Part shown: positions 1-11,361 of the stretch, one piece after another
Position numbering within the stretch: the first letter of the stretch is position 1
Layout of the letters: each line of letters begins with the position of its first letter
NCBI RefSeq assembly: GCF_027475565.1
Contig: NC_069388.1
Location: 40,926,478 to 40,990,477 of the forward strand
Source: Acinonyx jubatus
Taxonomy: Eukaryota; Chordata; Mammalia; Carnivora; Felidae
Length of the DNA stretch: 64,000 bases
Direction: 5' to 3'
Translations under genes and position numbers: made by a program
The notes under the pieces: model-generated
Databases searched by the model: none
What the model was told of the DNA's origin: nothing
What the model saw: only the letters and a program-made list of their open reading frames with translations

Positions 1-202
1 TCTTGGTCTCAGTGTAACAGTCACCCATCCACCCTTTCTGCACCTCAGTCTCATGTCTATGGAAGTGGGCATGGTATTTAGCAAATCCCATCTATAGAGC
101 AAAAACCCAACTGTGAACATGACAGTGTCCCACCCTACAGGACTTCTGGTCAGAAGCAGAATGACAAGTAAATTCTAGGAGGATTTTAAAACTGTGACAG
201 GG

Positions 203-284
203 GTTTATAGCGGCATTATTTACAATTTACAATATGGAAGCAGCCCAAGTGTCCAACAATAGATGAATGGGTAAAGAAGATGTG

Positions 285-325
<41 letters not shown>

Positions 326-722
326 GGAATACTATTCGGCCACAAAAAAAGAATGAAATCTTGCCACTTGCAATGACATAGATGGAGGTAGAATGTATTA
401 TGCCAAGCAAAGTAAGTCAAAGAAAGACAAATATCATATGATTTTACTCATGTGGAATTTAAGAAACAAAATAAACAAGCAAAGGGAAAAAGTAAGAGAG
501 AGACGAAGCAAGAAACAGATTCTCAACTACAGAGGACAAACTGATGGTTACCAGAGGGGAGACGGGTGGAGGGTAGGTTAAATAGATGATGGGGATTAAG
601 GAGTGCACTTGTCATGATGAGCACCGGGTGTTATATGGAACTTGTTGAATTCCTATATTCTATACCTGAAGCGAATGTAATGCTGGATGTTAACTAGAAT
701 TAAAATAAAAACTTAAAAAAAC
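203..722 (+). mobile_element. L1 3' end, carnivore type
   Basis: The start resembles the L1 ORF2 end/3' region (CATTATTTACAATTTACAAT, GGAATACTATTCGGCCAC, CATAGATGGAGGTAGAATG). It is followed by the carnivore 3' UTR signature GCACCGGGTGTTATATGGAA and an A-rich tail. It is 5'-truncated and interrupted by an (AC)n run. Confidence 0.85.
287..322. repeat. (AC)n microsatellite inside L1
   Basis: About 18 uninterrupted AC units grown from the GTACAC of the L1 3' end. Likely length-variable. Confidence 0.95.
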
Positions 723-801
723 AAAACAAAACACTTTGATGGGGGCACTGAGTGAGAAAAACAAGAATATACACATGGCTATCTAAAATGTCATGACTTT
801 T

Positions 802-1040
802 GGGGCGCCTGGGTGGCTCAGTCGGTTAAGTGTCCGACTTCGACTCAGGTCGTGATCTCATGGTTTGTGAGTTCGAGCCCCGTGTCAGGCTCTGTGCTGA
901 CAGCTTGGAGCCTGGAGCCTGCTTCAGATTCTGTGTATCCTTCTCTCTCTGCCCCTCCCCTGCTCGCTCGCTCTCTCTGCCTCTCAATAATAAATAAACG
1001 TTAAAAAATTAAAAAAATAATAAAAAATAAAATAATAAAT
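802..1040 (+). mobile_element. Felid Can-SINE, young, exact 17-bp TSD
   Basis: Full-length tRNA-derived SINE with A/B-box-like head (GGCTCAGTCGGTTAAG, GAGTTCGAGCCCC), a CT-rich middle and an AATAAA-rich tail. The target-site duplication AAAATGTCATGACTTTT is exact at 785-801 and 1041-1057. Confidence 0.95.
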
Positions 1041-1057
1041 AAAATGTCATGACTTTT

Positions 1058-3284
1058 ACTGGGGAAGAGCTGCAGCCCAAACCACCCATGTATATTATTA
1101 ACCAAACAATGGAGGCTTCAACTTTCTAAATGCCTTTTCTTAGAGGCCCCCTTAGGATATACATCAAACATTGGTATCTTTTACTGAGCACCCACAAGGT
1201 ACCATTCGCGAGGTCCTGAGAATAGGTCCTGAGAATACAAAATAACTTCTACAAAGTCTCTGTAATTTCTAAGACCTTTAGTTTTTTCTCAACTGCATCA
1301 AATTTTGAACAAAGATTTGGTTTCTCCACTCCAGATGGATTACATTCTAAAGTTAGCCAACTTAGCTTTCTCCTTTTATAAGTCAACATTCAAAGTGGGA
1401 TAAGACTGAAATTGATGGTCTGGTTACTACATAGCCATTTTAGGACTGGAAAGTTCTCTGTTTCTAACAATTTTATAGTTGTGAAATAATCCCTAATGAA
1501 AGTTGCTTGGAGCTTGGGATTATACACCCTTTAAAGACAAAAACTCTTGCCTTTGATAATTTAACTGGGTACATGAAAGAAGTAGAGACCATTTATCTGG
1601 GAGGAACTGGATCCTGTAATGTTTATGTAGCTCATCTAAATTTAGGACGGCCCCTTATATACCAGCACCTACACGTATACCACAGAACACAGTTCTGAGC
1701 CACTGCCCCAACCGCAGGATCAGACAGTTTCTCTCTTCATTATTTAGCATGCTAGGGGCTAGAAATATTACCAGAGTCCTCGCTATCGCCCAGAGTCACA
1801 GTGTACTTCAATCTCAGATTTCAGAGAAACTCCATATTAACAAGTGTAGAGAAATGTACAACTACGGAAATGGGTAACTGAAAAATAACTGCTAAGGATC
1901 TGAAGATGTTTGAGCCTTTATCTACAGATAGATGAACAGAGAGACAAATCTAAAGAGTATGTGTTTCTATCAAATCACTGCTGCCATGTGATTTTTAGAA
2001 ACTATTTTTTGAAGTCAATTTCATGAGAAATGTAGAATTCTCAGAATGCAGTGTGAAAGGTTCCTGACATTCCCCTAAACTATGTTTATGTTAGAGAGGA
2101 AGGAAAACTAACACACATGTCTCAGAAATTTATTTTTTATTTGAAAGTAGCTATGTTTTGAATATCTTGAGTTTTATACTAGACAAGTAAATGTGTGCTG
2201 TATCATGTTATATCCTATTATTTAAGGGAGCTTTTAAATTTCTATGGAGCTATTTATTTTGGAATCAGTCATGGTTTTTCTACATGTGGCAAAGAAGATG
2301 CTTAGACATGGAAGGGAAATTGGTCATACATCACAGGAGGAGGTAAAGAAACATGAAAGGCTGGATACACATCTTACAGCAGATCTGGATAAATACACAG
2401 GACATTTCAAGGAACTTTAAATGCCTTGTGGAGTGGGTTCTGTTTAGAAATGAAAGGTCAAGGAAAAGTACATAATTAGTAACTTGGATTATGCTCCTAT
2501 ACATAAGAAACATCTTTTAAAATAAAATGCAAAGAAATACTCTTCTGGTAGCTTTTAATGAAATAATGTCTTGTGTCAACAAATATGCTATTTTTCTGTT
2601 GTTGGGGAAACACTATAGTCGGGTCCTCAGCCAAAAAAAGCAGGCAGATCACAGACTATATTTTGAGTATTCAGATTAGAATCTTCTCTTCCCACTAAGG
2701 CTGTCTCCTTCAAAAGGGACAAGTTAAGGAAATTAATAGGAAGTGGCATTAACATCCACTCAGATCAATGTCGACACTGCAGAGGGCACAGAATGGACCA
2801 ATTCTACAGGGAGTCATCAACATTTTCCCTAAATACTCTAATTATGTACCAGATGGTTGAATTCAGTGTATGCTCTGACTAGGACAAGGTCAGACCTAAG
2901 GACTGCCGTCTGATCTCCTAGAGCCAAATATCCAAGGTTTTCTAAAATACAGGCAACCTGGGTTTTTATCAGCTTCAACAAAACTACCAATTCTCCTTTC
3001 TCTGTTCCCAGCATAGCACATATTTCTATTCCCTCCTTTTTTCCACCACACATGCCACATTGATAATTCTAATTAGAGCTATTTTGTATCAAGGACTTCC
3101 TATGCCCAGGAGGTTTGAAAACAGAGGTCTGGGACAGAGGGAGGGCTAGGGGATCAGTTATATTTTCAAGTATTAGCCATGTTATCAGAAGCAGAGAATA
3201 AAGGTACCTTGTGTGAGCAAGTCCAAATTATGAATAAAGAGCCAAAACATGTTTATATTCATCTCTGGAAGGTGAAGCCTGCCT
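1058..3284. other. Non-coding stretch, nothing recognised
   Basis: A/T-rich sequence with only short chance frames on either strand. No exon, clear repeat or regulatory site was recognised. It is either downstream of the alternative KIF16B end or within the intron leading to the PX exons. Confidence 0.6.
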
Positions 3285-3299
3285 CTGTCATGAAGGGAT

Positions 3300-3531
3300 A
3301 TTTTTTATTTTTCAAAACTTTTTTTTTTTAACATTTATTCATTTTTGAGAATGAGAGAAACAGAGCATAAGTGGAGGAGGGGCAGAGAGAGTGGGAGACA
3401 CAGAATCCAAAGCAGGCTCCAGGCTCTGAGCTGTCAGCACAGAGCCCGACGCAGGGCTCGAACTCACAGACCACGAGATCATGACCCGAGCCAAAGTCAG
3501 ATGCTCAACCCACTGAGCCACCCAGGCACCC
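3300..3531 (-). mobile_element. Felid Can-SINE, reverse, exact 15-bp TSD
   Basis: Reverse-oriented SINE: poly-T first, then CAGAGAGAGTGGGAGACACA, and ending at GAGCCACCCAGGCACCC. It is flanked by exact copies of CTGTCATGAAGGGAT at 3285-3299 and 3532-3546. It is one of only two SINEs here in the same direction as KIF16B. Confidence 0.95.
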
Positions 3532-4774
3532 CTGTCATGAAGGGATCTTGAGCTAATACCACATCATCTCTGAAGGCTAAGTACATAGAGCTGAACTGGA
3601 GTCTGCTAAGAGATGTAGCCACACATGCCACAGGTATCTCCTGACCATGTTGGTCAAGGTGAGGACTTAACACCACCAGGGCATGAAGAAACAGTGCTAA
3701 CCTTATCTTAAAGTGAGTTAAAAAAACTTGCATGAGGAAACAGAGATAAAGGTTTTCAAATAAAGGAGTATTTCTTCAATTCTGATATATATCTTTAGGG
3801 ATAAACTACCCAGAAAATGACAAGCTGTTGGACATAAATATTTGTGGAATATCTTATTTACTTTTAGTGGATTTAGGGTAAATCCAAAAGGATGGCTAAC
3901 ATTTCCTGATCCAGGATTCTTACCAGAATAGATGATTTCATCCATATAGATCTGAGTTGATCAACGTTATTTCAAAATTTGGAAACACTGGGTATCTGAT
4001 GAATGTTTTAACTTGAAATCATTAAGAACGTTAGTTACCATCTTTCTCTAGAGCATCAAAGACTAGTCCCTTTAATGGTCATTTTCTTGGGATAACTCAT
4101 CATTAAATGGATGAAATTTTAAAAAGACTAAAGAATGGATCCAGTATAAGTGAGAACAGGGCAACAATTGCTAAGTGGTTCTTATACCAAACACAAACAT
4201 TGGCAATTTGGGATGTTCAGGAGGGAAAATCAACTTTTCTCCTTTCCAATTCTACAGTGTCCATGATTAGCCACAAAAGGATCACGCATCTTCACTCACT
4301 AATTCTTGCTGAGCCCTAGTTTTGGTTCAATCTGTGCTCGGTTCTAAGGCCCAAGAGAAATTAAAGTTGGGAGGGAGGGGAAGATTCTTTCAGGTATCTG
4401 TAGAGCATATTGTTTGAACTTCAGGTAAAGCAGCAACATTGAGCATACAAGGTTATCTATACCATATTCGCATTATGACTTTACCTACGCTTCTCTTCTA
4501 TAGGAGACAAAAACGCAGAGAGCAAAAAGGAGACATAAGGTTCATACAATGGAACAAGGGAATTGCAAAGGAATCTGCACAGGAATTTTTGGGGGAAAAA
4601 ATAACTCATAAAGAGAGAAATAATCTTCAATGTCTAGAAATTCCAATAAAAGAATTTACAAGTCAGAAAAGAATCAACTTCATAGTTCTTCCAAATATTT
4701 ATCCCTAGTATAGTCATCCCCATGAGAAGAATAAATCAATAAAAAAATTTACCCAGACAATGTGACCAGGAACT

Positions 4775-4985
4775 GACTTTGGCATTGCGGAAAGAATAGA
4801 TGTTCTGGACAAAGAAGGTCCGGGTTTGATTCCAATTCTCAGTCAAGTGATCCTTTCTGAGTTAAATTCCCAAATATGAAGTGCAGATTGATGATAATTC
4901 CTCCATCCCAGGAGGATCACTGTGGGACTCAAAAGGAGCCATACATGGGAAAGAAGTTGGTACACTGTCAACCACAATGTAAGGG
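4775..4985 (+). mobile_element. MIR element
   Basis: Order and spacing follow MIR: GCATTGCGGAAAGAATAGAT, GGTCCGGGTTTGATTCCAAT, GTGATCCTTTCTGAGTTAAA, then the GATGATAATTCCTCC region. Diverged, as expected for this ancient SINE. Confidence 0.65.
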
Positions 4986-5619
4986 GGATTTGGATTGTTA
5001 TCACTGGAATCCACTGCCACCTTTAGCACCAAAGATTTTAACCAGGTGTTAAATGGTAGGAGGAATGATTTACAACAGACTCTCTTTCCTTCTTACTAAC
5101 TGAATCATTCAGTTCCATTCCTTATAAAGGAGGTCTTAAAAAATTACAATGGTGCAACCCTAGCAAGAGATTGGATGGTGGTGGTTTGGAAACAATGTTG
5201 GATAAGAAACAACAAAGGAACTGAAGGATGTTGGAGGTAAAAAAGGAAAATCAGAGAAGGTGAGAGAGATAATGGTCTTCTCTGAAGGGTCAGTCAGATT
5301 ATAACACAGACTGTGGAACAGATTTGTTCTATTCTGTTACACAAGAATGCGAATGATGGATGGGCCCTACAGGTGTAGATTACAATAAAGATGATGATGG
5401 AAAGAATGGCCTAACAATGAGAACAGTTCCATTGAATAAACTGCTGTGAGGTAGAGAGTGAGCAGTCCTGGAGGTGTCAAGAAAGGACTAAATTGGAAAG
5501 CCAGTTGAACTAAGTAACTTTAATGGTCCTATGACATATGTTCTTCCCAGTACCTGAATACTTCCATTAGGGAGAAGTCCTACAAGCTTTATCTGAATTT
5601 TATTTTAAATAGAGCCTTA

Positions 5620-6022
5620 GGACCTTGACATAATATATCCATGCAGACTGAACCATTGGTCCCAATTTTTCTTTTCCCTGCAGCAGCATATATCCAGTCT
5701 TTCCATGGCTTCTTGGTGGATCGAGTGTTCCTTGCCCCTGGACTTTGGACTTGGTTGCATGACTTGTGTTGGCCAGTGGGACACTGGCAGACATGATGCA
5801 TCAGCATCTTCTGTGCTTCTGTCATCATTGTTATGGCCACTGACCCTGCAGCACAGACCTCAAAATGAGACATCAGGAGTAGACCAACACTATCTAAACT
5901 TCAGATGATCCGTAGCCTACAAGTAGAGCCACCTCAACCTACTTACAACCATCAGTAAGAAATAAAATCTTTTTATTTTTTTATGGGTTGTTTGTTACCC
6001 AGCAAGAGCTGACTGATATAAT
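5620..6022 (+). mobile_element. Old LTR-like repeat (MLT1-type, uncertain)
   Basis: The end ATGGGTTGTTTGTTACCCAG then CAAGAGCTGACTGATA, and the inner GGCCAGTGGGACACTGGCAG, resemble old MaLR/MLT1 LTRs. I recall the motifs but cannot fix the subfamily. The small frames inside it on both strands are not genes. Confidence 0.5.
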
Positions 6023-9000
6023 GCCTATCACAAAAGATATCTTAAATAATGAATCAGAATTGTCTAACATGCAAATTAAGACAATTAACAAAATAACCTC
6101 ACTAGACACTGGCCTAGCCATTAAGACTGCTTGACCTTCAAAGAAGCATTAATAAAAGTGCTCTAATCTATTTATCATTCAAAACTTGAAATCATGTAGG
6201 AAAAAGAATGTAAATAAAAATTACTGTAATTATTACTTGGGAAGCATAAGTATTCTCTCCAAGAGATGCACTTACATTTTTTAAGTAATGAGAAAGGGAA
6301 GACAAACTGTTTTTAAATGTTCTTCAACAAAGGCTGAATAAATTCACCCTGCCAACCACAATTCTGTAAAACAGGCAGCTGTGAACAAAATGGATTTTAA
6401 TCAAATTCAGATGAAATCAGTATTTCGAAGTACTCAAAGAGGTATTGTCTAGAATGCATTAACAAGTTCCACAATGTAAATGTTTAGGCCTATGCTACAA
6501 CAATGAAAATGCCACAGAACAAAGTATGTATGAACCTTTTTTTTTTTTTTCCTTGATGCAAGAACTCATTACAACTGAGATGATCCCCCATTAGGCTGAG
6601 TATGGAGATGCTCACATTTGCTCCCTACAGTAGCATCACAGGTCCAGAACTCCTAAAGAATGAGGCAGTGGAGACAGAGGGAGGCCTGCAGGATTAAAGC
6701 CACAGTGGATAATGGCACAAACACTACTTCCCTGGCCTCTACAGGGACAACCTAAGGTATGACAACCTTACTACTTACTTCATGGATAGTAAATCAAATT
6801 CTCATATCAGGGAACATACTTGATCTCAAGATAAAACGTATGCTTAGGTGAGAGAAGGGACATGTAAAATTTGAATTGCCGGAGGCCTCTTCTATTATGT
6901 GGTGAGACCTGAATGTAATCCTCATTGTGGCCTACCTGGGTCATAAAGCAGACGGAAGATGTTACAATGAATAACAGGATGTTTATGCAATGCTTGTATT
7001 TGCTGCATGCTCCATCTATGAACAATATTAAAGACCATAATTTATAACATAGAATTATGTTTTTTTAATCTATGAAGACAAGCAAGTCTGTCTAATATTT
7101 TTCATTCTTTGTTAAAGTTCTTATGCTGCTTATGTACTGTTTCCCTCCCAACTATACTGTCCCTCTGCTAACATCTTAAAGTTCATTCCCTCTGTTCTTC
7201 ATGATCATTAGTTCTGTGCTTCTTATTAAGGATACTTAAGAAAATAATCAATGGGGCAATTTTTAAGAAAGTATTTTCTGAAAAAAGCAAAAAAAGGGGG
7301 AAGTTATGTGAAAATTATTGATAAGATATTAGAAGGCTACCATGGTTCATTTAAGAAATTCCTTCCACAGTAGATCTTCCGGCCAAAAACATGACAAGCT
7401 AACTAATTTTACTGATATCCTCATCAGAGACTCAAAACCCTTCATTTATAAGGCAACAGGGTGTGTATATGTGCATGGGGGGAAGGGTGGAAGTGACAAA
7501 AACAAGCTCCACCTAAAAACATCTGAACCCTATTGCCTCAAAAAGTCAAAAAGCCTCTACATGGTTATTGCAGATAAGACAGCAGCCACCGGTGTGTAGA
7601 TCCTAACACACTCGCCAGTTTCCTGCCCTTTCCTGTTTACTTCCCCACACCTGGGGAGAGGAAAATCAATGATGAAGCACAGAACACATTAAGTAGCTTG
7701 TTAGTTCTGAGGGGGAAAGAAGGAAGGTCTGTACTTTGTGGCCAAAGGGAGCCGGTGAGTTTCTGGGTTAAGCTTTGACACTGCCCCTATCAGTGATCAG
7801 GAGTAGAAATGAAGAGAGGGCTATGGCATTTATATTGTACATCATCCAAAGGTCTCGCTAGAACAGAAGAATGACCCCTCCATGCCAAGGCTAATATAAA
7901 TGGCTTCATGGAATCGCTGATTTGCTCAACTGTCTGCAACATTCAATGAGTAGCTACAATGAGCTCATCATGATCCCAGCTAGAAGTGGAAGAGAGAGGA
8001 TGGAGCAGTGAAGAATCCACCTCCTTCCTTCTAAGACTCTGGAATTTAGTAGAACATACACATCCAAGAAACAGGAGAACACTGGCTGTGAAACCTAGGA
8101 CCCGATGAAATAGCTAATAAATATAAGACACGCAACGCAATTCCTCATAGGAATGTTGAACAGGGATGGATAAAAAAGAAAGAGCTTATGAAGAGCCCAG
8201 TTTCAAGCCTCTCACAGAGGAGGAGGGCAGCTGAGTACCGGATCATACTTTGTGAAGAGAGACATACCTGAGACTGCCATGGGCATGACTCATCTCAGAA
8301 GACAGGCCAGTGGACCAGCTCGGGCCAGCAGAACACGCTGGTCAGCAGCTGTGAGTGATGATGTGTTAGGTGGGAGGCGGAGAGGGAGGGCGGCCAGAGG
8401 AAAGAGCCGAATGCCTTCTGAGGTGACCCTGCAGCTGATAAGATTGCTTACAGAAGCCATTAGAAAAGTCAGACTTGAAGATGAAGAGTCTTTCCAGGAC
8501 AGAAATATAAAAGCTCGGAGAAAGTCCTGGCATGTGGGGGGGCATGTGGCATAGGGGGAAGGGTAGTCAAAACTAAACCAACAAGTAAGGAGTTGAAAGC
8601 ACATAGGTTGGAAAGCAATAGTCAAAAAGTCTGAAAGGAGGAAGGAAAAGGCAATTAACTGAGGAAGAAGACACCGCAGGGCATGTGGTGCTGTCTCCAT
8701 TCCATGTATTATAGTGAGAGGAGGGTATTTTAAATCCCTGGGTCCTTCCAGGAAGCTTGATGCATTACTAATGTGCTCTGCTACAGAGCTGTCCTAATCA
8801 TGGCTAAAACGGAGGATGTCAGTGAAGGTCACTGCCAACCGGGCACTTTTTCAAGCAGCACAAATTAGCCTGCCGGAATCCAGCAGACACAGACAGATTC
8901 CAAGCCACCCTACTAGAAGTCGACATGAAGCCAAAAACAATCAGAAATGCTTTAATCACCTAACAAATAATGAGGCAGACCCAAATTTACAAGGCTGAGG

Positions 9001-9188
9001 TTCAAGAAAAGGAAGCAGGGTGGTGATAAAGATATTTTATCAGTGCTCTGCTACCCCCGCCTTTTTTTTTAATTGTAGATACTTAACATATTTACATTTT
9101 CAATTTTAGAGGTCTGCATTTTTCTAGTGTCAAATCAGTTAGCTACACAGAGCCTTTCCGGGTCCTTGACTATTCTCATAATGTTCAT
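6023..9188. other. Non-coding stretch, nothing recognised
   Basis: A/T-rich sequence with a few chance frames, the longest being 136 codons on the minus strand at 8290-8700 overlapping a 100-codon plus frame. No PX-domain exon (family sequence before and within the PX fold) could be found here by eye. No confident repeat was recognised. Confidence 0.55.
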
Positions 9189-9194
9189 TTTATT
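9189..9194 (-). terminator. Polyadenylation signal AATAAA
   Basis: TTTATT on the plus strand gives AATAAA on the minus strand, about 30 nt downstream of the TAA at 9224. Its position supports the view that the exon's 3' end is here and that 9224-9604 belongs to the transcript. The sequence is A/T-rich, so a chance hexamer is possible. Confidence 0.55.
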
Positions 9195-9223
9195 AAAAAT
9201 CTCAAAAAATATGCCAAGTATTT

Positions 9224-9604
9224 TTATAAGTTTCCTCCTGAGAGCCTTGTCAAGTGTGCGATGAGCCACAGAGCCTCATCCTGAGAGCTGAGGGTCAGTT
9301 TCCAGACCTCGGGTGCCACGTTCTGACTGCCCTCAGGACACGGCATGCCAGGGAACAAATGGACGTTCTGGGCTCCTTCAAAGTGCTCAGCTGGGCTATT
9401 TCTTGAATCTGATGGGAGTCTGAGTTTTTCTGGGAAGACAAGTTGGACGGTTGACAAGGTTTCCTTCTCTGGAACGACGACATACCTGAATTCGCTTAAA
9501 GCACGACATCTGGTCACATCAAACTGTGCTCGTGGAGAAGGTGTGTTTAGAGAATGAGTGTGGGGATAGAAAACTCGATCTTCCCTCAAAAGGGCAATGT
9601 GCCC
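9224..9604 (-). CDS. Displaced C-terminal frame of the alternative KIF16B exon
   Basis: This 126-codon frame opens just after a TGA at 9605-9607 and ends with TAA at 9224-9226. It reads IALLREDRVFYPHTHSLNTP near its start, VPEKETLSTVQLVFPEKLRL in the middle and EVWKLTLSSQDEALWLIAHL near its end, so it looks like folded protein and carries on the style of the 591-codon frame just upstream. It is in a different frame: joining the two needs a net loss of 17 (or 20) bases, length 2 modulo 3. Removing 17 gives a smooth junction (SLVPH then IALLRED). A polyadenylation signal lies about 30 nt below its stop. It is most likely the original end of the tail, put out of frame by an indel or by an assembly error. 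Confidence 0.6.
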   Translation of the reverse strand, partial: GHIALLREDRVFYPHTHSLNTPSPRAQFDVTRCRALSEFRYVVVPEKETLSTVQLVFPEKLRLPSDSRNSPAEHFEGAQNVHLFPGMPCPEGSQNVAPEVWKLTLSSQDEALWLIAHLTRLSGGNL

Positions 9605-9620
9605 TCAAAAGGGCAATGTG
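9583..9620. repeat. Perfect 19-bp tandem duplication at the frame break
   Basis: Two exact copies of CCCTCAAAAGGGCAATGTG stand head to tail (9583-9601 and 9602-9620). The stop codon of the 591-codon frame is formed in the lower copy. Deleting exactly one 19-bp unit does not restore the downstream frame: reading then stops after about 22 codons. The history must therefore include a second small change, or a 17-bp templated insertion. Confidence 0.98.
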
Positions 9621-11361
9621 GGACTAACGACTGGAGGTTGTCTTGGCCGGGGTCACCCTCGACTCTGACTGTCGTGTAGAGCAGTAACTGTACCTCTGCC
9701 AGAGAGGGGATGTTGACTTCCATATTTCCATGAAGAAAGTAAATCATGTCAACCAAGGTATCCTGGAATCTGGATGACAACCGAACACCATCTGCCAAAA
9801 CTAAATCAGGGATTTCTGCTTTCCAGTCAAGAGAAAGCTGAACCAGATCTTGTTGGAACAAAGGGTGATTAGTGCGTACAGCAGCATCAGACTCGGGCAT
9901 CAGGACACACAGGAGGTCACTGCAAATCTGCTGACAGAGGGTTTTGCTGTAACTAAATACGGTGAGCAGGAGACTCTCTGCAGAGCCCAAGAGTCTGATG
10001 CTCTGCCCACCAAAGCTGACTTGGATTTCCTCTAGTCCAGAGAGAGGCAGAGCATGAAAAATGCCCATTGAGGCTGAAGGGTTATCTGACAGAACCAAAG
10101 CATATAGCATGGAATGAAGCAGAAGCAAACATGCTGGCTGAGGGTCAGGTTCTGTGCAGTTAGCAACAGCAAGCCAGTAAACACCTTTGACTTCCTTTAT
10201 GTCGCCTGAGAGTTCTGGTACGGAACAAGCCACGTGCTCAAGAAAGTCTTTTAGAGGCTGCTCCTGAAGTTTCAGCATCTGGGCTGGGAATCGCACAAGA
10301 GTCTGCTGAAATGCGGGTCTCCTTCCAGAATCTTCAGATTCTAGGTGCAGCACTGAGCTTGCGGAGGAGTCTGGGGATCCTGCAGCAGCAGAGGCAGCAG
10401 TGAGGCCTGGTGCTCTGAAAGGCATGGTGCCCTCTGCTGGCCTGGCGGCTCCTGCCTCTTCAGGATCGCTGCTGCCAGCCTGAGCTTCTCTGGGGAAAGA
10501 ATAAGGCTCTGATGACGCCTGCTGTGACTTCAGGGGCTTGTCCAGGGGAAAGTGTTTCAGAAATGGTAGTCTTCTGATAAATGTCGTCACATGGGAGGTG
10601 AGCCCCCTGGGGTCACACAGGTTCCCTATATGCCCGGCTTGGCGGATCACCTCTGTGCCAGCCTGTAGCAGGTGACTGCTGGTATCTTTATAAAGGTCTG
10701 CCAGCCTGTGGTAAAAATAGCCCAACCCGCTGTTTCCTTCTGTCCTGATATTTATCAGGGACTGTGGAGAGTTTGCTTTTTTAGCATCTAACTCTCTCTC
10801 GACTTGCTGCTCACCACAAAACTTCCCGGCGGGTGCATGCTGAGGAACGCTGTGGGAGGCACCCTCCTCACCAGAAACCGTTTCAGAGAGGACCAAGCAG
10901 AGTAACTTGCTTTGCCTGGTCTGCTTGCTTCCATTATGTAGAGGCACTTCTTGGGACAAATCTTGCAGCAAAGTCCAGCTGGACTCGATTCCCAAGTTGT
11001 GTTTATCTTTATGAGTCATCGGATCACTGAGATGTTCGGACCGATGCTGATGTTTTGTGTCACTGGTGTTGCTTTCGTTAAGAAATGTGATTTCAGGTAG
11101 ACTGAAACGTTTTGGTTGGAAACAGCCTGCACACTCAGGATGACCGTATCCACGATCACTGTTCTGCCACACCTTGTGTACGGAGGACTGATGTCTTCGC
11201 TGGTGGGCTCTCTCGCACGATGCTGAGGAGGGAGCAGGAGACGCCGAGATGCTCTGTGTCGTGGGAGGACCCGGATGGTTGTTCCGATTCACCTCCCTCC
11301 CCTCTTCTCTGCCGGAAGGGCCAGTGACATCTCTGGGCAGCAGCAGGGCAAGATACCTTTT
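9586..11361 (-). CDS. KIF16B: Candidate alternative last exon of KIF16B (591 codons, possibly truncated)
   Basis: A continuous minus-strand frame runs from an acceptor (TTCAACTGTTTTTGACATCT then TGAACAG|AAAAGG) to TGA at 9586. An in-frame stop lies 15 nt above the acceptor and there is no early ATG, so this is a spliced exon rather than a separate gene. With the exon at 12733-12783 it would read KLKYE-KRYLALLLPRDVTG. The first ~340 residues are Ser/Pro/Gln-rich and low in hydrophobics. The remainder looks folded: PLKDFLEHVACSVPEL, GVYWLAVANC, ACLLLLHSMLYALVL, then EVQLLLYTTVRVEGD. I do not recognise the domain with certainty. The weak resemblance to C-terminal parts of nischarin or STK11IP is from memory and unchecked. 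A non-repetitive, GC-richer frame of this length in intron-like DNA is unlikely to be chance. The end is abnormal (see 9583-9620 and 9224-9604). Confidence 0.7.
   Translation of the reverse strand, partial: KRYLALLLPRDVTGPSGREEGREVNRNNHPGPPTTQSISASPAPSSASCERAHQRRHQSSVHKVWQNSDRGYGHPECAGCFQPKRFSLPEITFLNESNTSDTKHQHRSEHLSDPMTHKDKHNLGIESSWTLLQDLSQEVPLHNGSKQTRQSKLLCLVLSETVSGEEGASHSVPQHAPAGKFCGEQQVERELDAKKANSPQSLINIRTEGNSGLGYFYHRLADLYKDTSSHLLQAGTEVIRQAGHIGNLCDPRGLTSHVTTFIRRLPFLKHFPLDKPLKSQQASSEPYSFPREAQAGSSDPEEAGAARPAEGTMPFRAPGLTAASAAAGSPDSSASSVLHLESEDSGRRPAFQQTLVRFPAQMLKLQEQPLKDFLEHVACSVPELSGDIKEVKGVYWLAVANCTEPDPQPACLLLLHSMLYALVLSDNPSASMGIFHALPLSGLEEIQVSFGGQSIRLLGSAESLLLTVFSYSKTLCQQICSDLLCVLMPESDAAVRTNHPLFQQDLVQLSLDWKAEIPDLVLADGVRLSSRFQDTLVDMIYFLHGNMEVNIPSLAEVQLLLYTTVRVEGDPGQDNLQSLVPHCPFEGTLPF

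Noticed and set aside
802..1040. The SINE heads as functional tRNA genes
   Set aside because: They keep tRNA-like A and B box words but are followed by the CT-rich SINE body and A tail and do not form a full tRNA.
8290..8700. 136-codon minus frame, with a 100-codon plus frame over it
   Set aside because: No family resemblance, splice signals or phase link to KIF16B, and the overlap on both strands suggests chance.
9586..11292. The large frame as a separate gene starting at 11292
   Set aside because: The start there is GTG, not ATG. The frame is open further up to a matching acceptor, and no promoter is seen.
11306..11332. Other AG acceptors for the alternative exon (for example GCTGCTGCCCAG at 11332)
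   Set aside because: The pyrimidine tract at 11332 is better, but the frame would not join in phase 0 to the exon at 12733-12783. Only 11361 does.
9586..11361. The large exon as a retrocopied pseudogene
   Set aside because: No poly-A tract or target duplication flanks it, and it starts at an acceptor in the right phase. It is not fully excluded.
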